A stretch of DNA of 64,000 nucleotides from positions 85,847 through 149,846 of the forward strand of contig CAJNOI010000010.1 of the NCBI GenBank assembly GCA_905250115.1, read 5' to 3'. The translations under genes were made by a program, and so were the position numbers. The notes beneath the pieces are model-generated. The model did not search any database and was not told the origin of the DNA. It saw only the letters and a list, made by a program, of their open reading frames with translations. Positions 15,526-23,727 of the stretch are shown here, in pieces (the first letter of the stretch is position 1; each line of letters opens with the position of its first letter). Source of the DNA: Adineta steineri (lineage: Eukaryota > Rotifera > Eurotatoria > Adinetida > Adinetidae).

Positions 15526-16374
15526 GAATAAGTTTGTTACTTATAAAAATATAATGCGACAAATGAAGATGAATGAAGAATAAGAAGGAGAATTAAATAC
15601 ATTTTTTTTGGGCATATTGTTTGCTTTCATAAAAGAGAAAAAAAAAGAACGAAGAAGAGAGTTTTAAAACATAAGAGGATGAAGAAAAGAAGACTTTTTA
15701 CTTGAAAATACATTTACAAAAAAAGAAAAAGAAAGAAAGAGTGATTTCAAGATGTTTCAAGAGGAGAGCGTTTTTGTGAATTAGTGAACGTCATGTTTTT
15801 TGAACAATACCATGGATACATAGAAGTACTACCGATATAATGGATCAAGAAATAAGATTTTTACATATCAACCAATGTGGTTTTAATGAGTTTCGTATTT
15901 TAGTTTTATTCACAATTGTATTAAGTCGAATAATAGTTTCTTAGTTCTGCAAATAATATAAGTAAGTCATAATCGTTCTCTCACTACAAACAATAGATAA
16001 TGTGTAAATAGATTTTGCATTGGTTAGTTTTAGATCAAATAATGAAGGTTATAAATGTCTTTTTATCTATTACTTAGGTGACAAGTTATCTTTTAAAAAA
16101 AATGCTACAATCATTTAATTTCATCATTTGAGAGAAAAACACTTTGACACCTTCCAGATGTGGAAGTTGTTTACTTACGGAATCATGATTCAATTTTTAG
16201 TATAATATTAAGTGAGTTTGTTATTCTCCAAATACATGTAAAAACACTTAAATCAAAATGATGATTAGAACGTTTGAAAGGTTTTTTCAAATTTTTTTAT
16301 TTAATTGGCATTGGCACTTATTCTAAACATACGAAATTTCTTCTCTAACGTATTGTTTCCATCAGACCACAAAG
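15526..16374. other. Intergenic, upstream of the orphan gene
   Basis: Purine-rich stretches near 15620-15760 (GAAGA/AAAGAAA) and otherwise AT-rich DNA. No exon-like frame is seen. Confidence 0.5.
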
Positions 16375-17147
16375 TACCAATTCATGTGAGAGGTTAATTA
16401 TTTATTGTTTTACGTATTAGTTCATAAAAAATATATCTTCTGAATAACTTATAGTGCAAAACAACCTGAAGAAAATCAGTCGAAACATATCATTTTTATC
16501 CTATTTTATTGGTTAATTCTACGTTTAAGTCTACGAAATAAAAGCTAAGTTGTTATATTTAAAATAAAAAAATGTTTATCACATATCTTTGCGTTGTTCT
16601 TTAATGTACTCATCGATTATATTTTCTAGTACATTTAACGGTAATGAACCATGTAACAAAACCGCTAAAAGAAAAATGACCAGTTAGTTTAATAAATTAT
16701 ATAAATTATTTTTTTTTATACCATCATGAAATTTCTTCAAGTCAAATTTATCACCAAGGGCTAATTGTGCTTTTTCTCGTAATGATAAAATTGTTTGACA
16801 GCCAATCATATATGAACAAGCTTGTCCAGGAAATACAAAATATCGCTCAACTTCTGTAATAATCTCTTCCTTGTTCATACATGTATTTTCCATCTAGACA
16901 TCAATTATAAATTCAAAAAAATAGTATTTTCAATAAAATTCTATACCATATAATCAATAGTTTGTTCACGAGACCATCTTTTCCAATGAATACCAGTATC
17001 AACAACAAGTCTAAGATTAGAAGACACATTAGTAATAAATAAATAAAGTTTCTATAAAATAGTTATACCGGCAAGATCGCATTAGTTGATAATCAAGATA
17101 TCCAAGATAACTATACCATGATTGATGAAAACCTTCTTCTGCTGCTA
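16375..17147 (-). repeat. Inverted duplicate, copy 1 (DUF885 3' end plus flank)
   Basis: The reverse complement aligns by eye with 29807-30825: the last coding exons, three introns and the 3' flank as far as the shared TAAATAATTAA block near 16395. Coding stretches are nearly identical, introns differ by a few bases, and the flank carries larger insertions in the other copy. Copy 1 stops exactly at the N run at 17148. Confidence 0.85.
16579..17147 (-). CDS. DUF885-family protein, C-terminal fragment (5' part lost in gap)
   Basis: Encodes the C-terminal part of a DUF885 protein: [15 protein letters not shown], then [21 protein letters not shown], the [13 protein letters not shown] exon, and a final exon ending in YIKEQRKDM with TGA at 16579-16581. 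Exon borders coincide with those of the complete gene at 27804-30376, from which it differs at few residues (for example FPGQ versus NPGQ, MRSCR versus LRSCR). The segment with the HEAVPGHH motif would lie in or beyond the adjacent gap, so whether this copy is functional cannot be judged. It is head-to-head with an unrelated ABC transporter across the gap, so the join may be wrong. Confidence 0.85.
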
Positions 17148-17247
17148 NNNNNNNNNNNNNNNNNNNNNNNNNNNNNNNNNNNNNNNNNNNNNNNNNNNNN
17201 NNNNNNNNNNNNNNNNNNNNNNNNNNNNNNNNNNNNNNNNNNNNNNN
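17148..17247. other. Assembly gap (100 N)
   Basis: Exactly 100 N, the conventional size for a gap of unknown length. A minus-strand DUF885 gene and a plus-strand ABCA gene are both truncated here. Confidence 0.99.
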
Positions 17248-19082
17248 TTTAATGGTTCACCAAATAGTCGAGCAACATCATCAAGTATAATACCACTTGA
17301 ATTTGCAACTCCATGGGATTTACGAGTACAGTTTTATCCATTATCAATATTAATTGTAATACCAACATTACCTTTTGTATATCTCATGACAAAATTCTAT
17401 AAAAGCGATATTCTTGTATGTATAGTTTTTGTTTTAATTATTAATTTTGTTATTCAATTGTATTATTTAGTGTGGATTAGCAATTATGTTTAAGTTAATT
17501 ATTCTTCATTTAGTTAGTATTATTGTACCTATAATCATGGCATTAGTTGATAATAAATTTGCTCAAAAATTAGTATACTGGATATTGAATTTAATATCGC
17601 CAACTATAAATGCACAAGCTATAATAACGTATATTTTAGCTAAAAAAAGTGTATTTTGTAAACAAATGGCTTTTGGATTTATGTTTCCACCTATTGGGGA
17701 TGATACAATTGGATTGAATTGGTTAATTCTTTTCTTACATGCTATACTTTTATTGTTATTATTAATTGCAATAGATAGTGGTCTTATAAAACCTTCATTT
17801 TCATTTTCATTTCTATCACATCCTTTATCCTTCAATGAAAATATACTTGATAATGATGTTTTAACTGAACGTCAGCGTATCTTAAGTTTAAATCATTCAG
17901 CAACAAATCAAAATCCTGTCAACATAAATAATACTGAAGCACAGGAAGCCGATCATTTAGTAGTTCATGATCTTGTTAAACGTTATGCAGGCCGTAATGT
18001 TTTTGCTGTTAATCATTTAACATTCGGTGCAAAACGTGGTGAAGCATTTGGTTTACTTGGTTATAATGTAAGTTATATAAATACAATCTTTCTTCTTTAA
18101 CAAATATTTTTTGATAAAATAGGGTGCTGGAAAAACAACAACATTTCGTATACTTGTTGGTGATGAAACATCAACACAAGGTACTGCTTATATTGATGGA
18201 CAAAATGTTAATCGTCGTTTACGATCATTACGTCATCTTGGTTATTGTCCACAACAAGATTGTAGTATGGATTTTTTAACTGTACAAGATGGTTTATATT
18301 TATTAGCACGTATACGTGGTGTACCGACTACACGTATACATTCCATTGTTCAAACAATTGGTTCATTATTTTTACTTGATCCATTTCTTAAAAACTATAT
18401 TCATCAATTAAGTGGAGGTACAAAACGACGATTACATGCTGCACTTGCATTAATTGGTAATATTAAATTCTATATTTATCAACAGTTCATAATATTAAAA
18501 ATCATTTCTTAGGACCACCATTAGTTGCAATTCTTGATGAACCAACAACTGGTGTGGATCCAAATGCACGACAACAAATGCAAGAAATATTTTCTAATGC
18601 TGTTAAAGCTAAATTAACAATTATTTTAACAAGTCATTCAATGGATGAATGGTAAAAAAAGATCAAATTAATTTTCTTAGATTTTGTTTTTCTTTTATAG
18701 TGAACGTGTATGTAATCGTCTTGGTATTATGTTTAATGGTCAATTAGCTTGTTTAGGTACGATTCAACATTTAAAATCTAAATTTGGTCAAGGTTATACA
18801 ATTGAAATTAAAGTTCGTTCAGTATCCGGTGATATAAATGTTCCAGCAATTGAAAATGTTGAAGCATTTCTATTAGCACAAACACAATTTAGTATTTCAC
18901 TTAGAGAAAAATCTTATTCAACAGGTTCATTTCAAGTTCGACAAGGTACACCGGCTGATCTATTTGAATTACTTGAACAGAATAAACAAACTTTAAATAT
19001 TGAAACATATACAATAACACAAACAACACTTGAACAAATATTTTTATCATTTGGTAAACAACAAACAGGTGTGGTTCAATAA
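17248..19082 (+). CDS. ABCA-subfamily ABC transporter, C-terminal half, with an apparent frame break
   Basis: Probable lipid-type exporter of the ABCA family. The visible part is the end of the second membrane domain plus NBD2. Exons: 17248-18067, 18123-18456, 18513-18651, 18701-19082 (stop at 19080). Membrane helices occur at 17.33-17.8 kb. NBD2 is intact: Walker A GYNGAGKTTTF (split by the first intron), signature LSGGTKRR, Walker B VAILDEPTTGVD, H-loop LTSHSMDE, and then the usual ABCA C-terminal extension. The reading frame shifts by one between WISNYV (ends about 17482) and LIILHLVSIIVP (starts about 17489): the first frame hits TAA and the second carries on. No plausible intron fits there, so this is either a real frameshift or a consensus error. 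TMD1, NBD1 and the start of TMD2 are missing into the gap. Confidence 0.85.
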
Positions 19083-19467
19083 CTATAAAAAAACAACTTA
19101 TCGGTGATTTTATTTTTAACGACAAAATATTTGAAATTATTTTTTTATGTGATTATTTTTTTAATCTTTATTTATTTATTTGTTTTTTGGTGTTCTATTA
19201 TAAAATTAAATTGATAAAAGTTATATTAGCTTTTGTTTTGATATTTAATACAAGAAATAATTTTCAGTTTAAATTCAAATCATAGTCTGTCAAATCTTAT
19301 CATAAATTTAACAAGTATTCAAACATATCTAGCTAAAATAAGAAAATCATTGTCTAAATGATCTAGATTGCTAAATATGGAATAATTGTACAATTCATGT
19401 AATTTAGAGAAATAAATGGTATTCGACTTTCACTCGCCGACGAAATGATGATGTGAGTTTTTCAGAG
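19083..19467. other. Intergenic, ABCA 3' flank
   Basis: AT-rich, no exon-like frame. It ends at the first telomere-like hairpin. Confidence 0.5.
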
Positions 19468-19510
19468 GGTGTGGGTGAATGTCCAAAACGCTGAATCCAC
19501 ACCCACACCC
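19468..19510. repeat. Telomere-like hairpin element A
   Basis: Left arm GGGTGTGGGTG (19468-19478), core TGTCCAAAACGC (19480-19491), right arm CCACACCCACACCC (19497-19510), the reverse complement of GGGTGTGGGTGTGG. Both arms are in phase with (TGTGGG)n. Three related elements and a half copy occur in this window. Confidence 0.85.
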
Positions 19511-19739
19511 GTTGCGCCAACAGAAGTGACGAATGTCCTTTAAAAGGATACCCCTTATATCTTTTTTATCTGTCTCCTTCCCTTTCCTTTTTTTAGCTAG
19601 TTCTATCGTTTCATGTTCCCCCTTTCTCTCTCTAGTATATAAACTCGTGTTGTATGTTAAATAGTTACATTTGGCTGTAGTACTTAGTCGAATGAATATC
19701 GTACTTTAAAGCACTATAACTATGTCACTCCATTTGCCA

Positions 19740-20268
19740 TAATGATGGGTATGCACCTGTAGCTCATTTATATCAATGGCCAACCAATGGTAGAGCTGCA
19801 TATTCCATATTTTTCGTTACATTCTTATCAATGATTATTCAGTGAATGGCAAACAATTTCTTCCTTCGTTTAAGAAGAATTTATCGAGATTTACCGAGTG
19901 ATGAAACTGGTCGTACAATTACTATCATTTTACATAGAGATGGTGCCCCTACTGTTAATGTCAGTAGTAAGTATCATTATGTAACTTAAAAAATAACTTC
20001 AAGTATTTTATAGTTCGAGAGTCGTTTCTTTCTAAGTCTCAACACTATTTACAGTCGAATAAAGCTTTTGAAAAATATGTCGTTGTTTACGCAGTTTCAG
20101 AGATAAGTAAGTATCAAGATCTATTTCTTATTTCACTCCTTTTATACTCAATACACAACTGTTAAAATATTTAATCATTTATATGTTTCTTAAGTATATT
20201 GCGATCTTTATGTAGAAAAGTCTGTGTGGCCTATACAAGCGACAATTGTGGAAATTCCAGCACCATCT
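19740..20268 (+). pseudogene. Decayed transposase-like fragment
   Basis: Short coding-like pieces in broken frames: RTITIILHRDGAPTVNV near 19910-19965, FRESFLSKSQHYLQ near 20013-20055, and SVWPIQATIVEIPAPS near 20222-20270. The combination of a DGAP-like segment and WPIQATIVEIP recalls transposase-like proteins common in invertebrates, in which a D-G-x-P segment is followed by WPI...I.ELP. Internal stops, the lack of a complete frame and the hairpin directly after the last piece indicate a relic. The assignment comes from memory of the motif and is tentative. Confidence 0.4.
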
Positions 20269-20271
20269 TGA

Positions 20272-20331
20272 GGGCGTGGGTGAGTGTGAGTGTCCAAAAC
20301 GCAAAATCCACAACCACACCTACCCACACCC
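20272..20331. repeat. Telomere-like hairpin element B
   Basis: Left arm GGGCGTGGGTGAGTGTGAG, core TGTCCAAAACGC (20291-20302), right arm with CCACACC and CCCACACCC ending at 20331. It has the same core and polarity as element A, but longer and less perfect arms. Confidence 0.8.
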
Positions 20332-20568
20332 AAATTTCTTATTTTTCAATATGGTGGTCGAGATGATGTTATGAATGCTGACCGATCTGATTCATTATTA
20401 TACGCTGTATATGAAGTTGATCCAATATCAAAAAGTCTTCAGACATTCTTATGTTCGAATGTATATAAATCACCTTATTATGATAAATTTTTAAAGCAAG
20501 TTCTGTTAAATGTCAAGAATCAATGTTACATTCATCATTCTCTTAATGATATTATTAAAAAAATATTG
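20332..20568 (+). other. Possible degenerate coding fragment
   Basis: An open frame with somewhat protein-like composition (GGRDDVMNADRSDSLLYAVY, then DPISKSLQTFLCSNVYKSPY) lies between hairpin B and the inverted repeat at 20569. It has no start of its own other than inside the hairpin, and no recognisable domain. It may belong to the same decayed element as the fragment to its left. Confidence 0.25.
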
Positions 20569-20687
20569 ATCCCAGGACGATGGTTTCTGAAGCAGGATTT
20601 CATGAATTTCCGGCAAAAACCCTGAGGAAAATCGTCATTTCTGGGCGGGAATTGGCCGTTTCCGTGTCGGATTGTTCGACCTGGGAT
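20569..20687. repeat. MITE-like 119-bp element with 12-bp terminal inverted repeats
   Basis: ATCCCAGGACGA (20569-20580) is matched by TCGACCTGGGAT (20676-20687), an inverted repeat with one mismatch. The interior is visibly richer in G and C than its surroundings and contains no reading frame. Target-site duplications are not obvious. Confidence 0.55.
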
Positions 20688-21039
20688 GATTCATTACCCA
20701 GAATAGAATCAAAATTATTGTTCAATAAAGAATAAAATTTTGTTTACTCAAGTATCATCTTCAGACGTCCCTTCATTTATTAAATAAATGAGAATTAATA
20801 TGAAAATAATCTCATTTTTTCTTCAAAACAAAAAAATAATATGAAATTATTTAAAACAAGTAACTAATCCAATTTGTAGATCATAATTTAAATTCATTTA
20901 ATGTACTGTACCACGTACATGATCTACTGTACTTCCAATTGATTCACCAATAGCTGTTGATAATGTTGTTGGTCCAGTTTATTCATTATAAGCTGTTGAT
21001 TGTTAATATTGTGCAATAGTAGTTGAACATAAATAATAA
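20688..21039. other. Intergenic
   Basis: AT-rich and without a convincing exon. Short coding-like pieces (near 20930-21000) are interrupted by stops. Confidence 0.4.
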
Positions 21040-21085
21040 GGGTGTGGGTGCGGATTTCGTGTTTTGGACACTCACCCACACTCTC
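21040..21085. repeat. Telomere-like hairpin element C (opposite orientation)
   Basis: Left arm GGGTGTGGGTG (21040-21050), interior GGATTTCGTGTTTTGGACA (21052-21070), right arm CTCACCCACACTCTC. The interior is the reverse complement of the core in A and B (TGTCCAAAACGC...AATCC), so this is the same element inserted the other way round. Confidence 0.8.
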
Positions 21086-22241
21086 AAGATATTGTTTTCA
21101 AAGCACTTCAGTATTAAATTTCATAATTTTATCATTAAAAATATATACTATTGAAAAGATCTTGACAAATAGTAGGTTTAATAATGCAATGTGAAGCCCA
21201 ATATTTATGTTATTCTTCTTTACTTCCTCGACGTACACAACAAACTTGTCGGTGTACTTCGCGATGATCTTGATATTGCGCTTACCGTACTAACGTGAAA
21301 GCATTTCAATGAACTGCAATATATTTTATTGTGTATCGAAAATGTACTTCATACTACATTTTGCATACACACTTGTCTCGTAAGCCATGTAAGTAGCATA
21401 ACATAGCTACTGTTTCTATGTGAACATATTTAATTTAAATGTTAAAAAACTTCAATTACAGAATAAAATATAAATAGAATGATAGATACATGTATAAAGT
21501 ATCCACAAAAAACATAGGATACTATCCATTTAGCAGAAACCGAGTTAAAAGTGCTGGCTAATTTCGATTATTCTTCAGACGAATGTGTTAATCCTGAATA
21601 GTCTCTCAATATTAAGGCAACTGACTGCACGGAGTGCAACAGCCGACGTGTTGCTTTTGATTTTCTTTTTCTTCTCCTTCTCGACAGATGAGTCACGATT
21701 TAAGTCAACCACTACTTCTTAACACTTGCGCATCATTTTTAATCGGGAAAAATATTGCATATTCGGAAGAACGTGCCGAGTGCATATCTGAAATCCGTAT
21801 TTGAAACTTTGATCCCATGCGGGAGATACATAATTTAAAAAAATTAATTAACACATGATGATTGTCGTATATGATTATCTGTAACTTAGCATTATGCGAC
21901 CATTGATATATGAGTTACTATATGCATATACATTTTAACTATCATTTCTTGTGACTTAAATCCATCATGATAGAGTCTAATCTATGGAAAGTAATTATTC
22001 GATGGCTTGTTTATCTAAGTTTAATTAATTAATCTTGAAGGTAAAATAAAACAAAATTTTAAATAGTTCAACTCTCTGTATTTATGAGGGTTGTTACGCT
22101 TCTGTAGTCAAATGCCTTTCTTCTACTTGAACTTGCTTCAAATGAAGGTCTAGTCTTTATTCATTCTAGGTATCCTTTCATTCACATCAAATTTTAATTG
22201 AAGATTGCATTGTTTTTTCTTTACTCACTTTAGATTAGACG
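21086..22241. other. Intergenic, upstream of the ERp29-like gene
   Basis: No exon-like frame seen; mixed composition with somewhat higher GC near 21600-21720. Confidence 0.45.
22216..22233 (+). promoter_or_regulatory. Candidate 5' splice-acceptor (trans-splice) site of the ERp29-like gene
   Basis: A pyrimidine-rich tract ending in CACTTTAG (AG at 22232-22233) lies only 8 nt before the ATG at 22242. Such a placement fits spliced-leader addition, which is known in bdelloids. A 5'-UTR cis intron is the alternative. Confidence 0.35.
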
Positions 22242-22717
22242 ATGAAATTCTTCGATATATTTTTTGCAACTCATTTCTTTGTATTAATTTTATCAATCAG
22301 AGCTCATACACCAGGAACAGTAACTATTGATAGCTTGACATTTAACAAAATTGTTCGAAATTTTGATGTTGTCTTAGCTAAGTTTGATGATAAATATCGT
22401 ATGTATACTATTTTCTTTTATTTGATATAATTTGTTTCACGATCTGTTTTTTAGCTTATGGTGAACATCAAGATCAATTTAAAAAATTCGCTGAAAGCGT
22501 AGCTAATACAAAAAATCTTCTTTTAGTTGAAATTCCAGTAACAGATTATGGTGAAAAAGAAAATCAGCAATTAGCAACTGAATTTAAAGTAACCAAGACT
22601 GATTTTCCTGTCTATAAATTATTTCTTAAAGGAAAATATAAACCGATTAATTATACTGGTGATAAAACTGAAGATGGTCTTAAACATTTTCTTTCACAGC
22701 ATACAAGTAAAGAATAA
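22242..22717 (+). CDS. ERp29-like endoplasmic reticulum thioredoxin-fold protein (short form)
   Basis: Starts at ATG 22242 with a signal peptide (hydrophobic FFATHFFVLILSI). Exon 1 ends at 22398; exon 2 runs from 22455 to TAA at 22715-22717. Residues 22-140 match the ERp29/Windbeutel N-terminal domain: GTVTIDSLTFNKIV, VLAKFDDKYPYGEHQDQFK, LLLVEIPVTDYGEKEN, FPVYKLFLKGK and PINYTGD. Like ERp29 it has no CxxC pair, so a chaperone/escort role in the ER lumen rather than redox catalysis is expected. At about 140 aa it is roughly half the usual 250-260, lacking the helical C-terminal domain and an ER-retention tail. A vestige of the continuation lies just downstream in another frame (22756-22834), so the gene may be truncated. 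Confidence 0.8.
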
Positions 22718-22755
22718 CTATATTAAATTTAACATGCTATTTACAGAAAGAAACA

Positions 22756-22834
22756 ACTTTTAGATCTTTGGTTTGATCTGCCTGGTTTATTTGAAGCAGA
22801 AGATCCCTCAACACAAGAATATTTTTCAGATTGA
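22756..22834 (+). pseudogene. Out-of-frame vestige of the ERp29 continuation
   Basis: After an AG at 22745-22746 one frame reads LLDLWFDLPGLFEAEDP and stops at TGA 22832-22834. Its W-x-D-L-P-G segment resembles the IGLPG region that follows the thioredoxin fold in ERp29. Splicing from the available donor (22707) enters the wrong frame, so it cannot be joined without an indel. Confidence 0.4.
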
Positions 22835-23727
22835 GCAAGTCAACATAAATTTATGAATTTTGACCAATGAAGCGAATAAATAATGGAAGTAAAGAAAAAA
22901 CAATAAATAATTTTTAAGGAGAAAAGGAATTTAGCACGCTAAGCCTTTCGAATTGAGTTTATCTTTTTCAAGCAATTATTATGTAATGCGTAAAGTTGGA
23001 TATTTTGCATAAAAAAATAGATATCATATCGTAAAGGACAGATTTTACAATATAACAGATTCTTTCAATACAACAAGGAATGTGAATGTATTTTTTGATT
23101 AATCGAGACAAAATTTTCATACTATAACGAAGATTTATTTTAATATTTCTAATAGAACAAAGACTGTAACGTTTTTATTTACAATTTTTCTGTTCCTAAA
23201 AAACGAAATATACTTTTGTTTTTCAAATTTCTATATTATACAACAAAAGTTTCAGTAAAAAATTGTCTCTGAAAAAAATCAATATATGGATATGGAGTAA
23301 AATATTCTGAATATTTCAGACAAATTTGCCCAACAAAAGATTCAATTATATTAAAAATTCAGCAACCACGAAAGTATGCGATCTTATTTTTTTCCTCGAT
23401 TCACTCCTCTGACTCTGTTTTATGATAACAAATTCAATAATTGCTGATTATAACTGAGAACATAATATTCATCTATATTATGTATCATTTTATATCGATA
23501 AAGTAATCTTTACAAAAACGTTGTTTTCAGTTATTATCTCGGTTCTGTTATTTTCTAGTTGGTAACATTCTTTTTCGTTTCTTTCTTCCTACAGATAAAT
23601 CTAACATCATGTGAAATCTATGATACAAAACAAATATCCATTCATTTCATGATAAGATGGAGAACAATATATATATATATAACTAACATATAAGACTACG
23701 CAGCACACATTTCATCAACAGTCGGCA
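22835..23727. other. Intergenic, upstream of the LRR gene
   Basis: AT-rich and without exon-like frames. A TATATATATATA tract at about 23668-23682 lies some 50 bp before the LRR gene's ATG and may serve as a TATA element. Confidence 0.45.
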
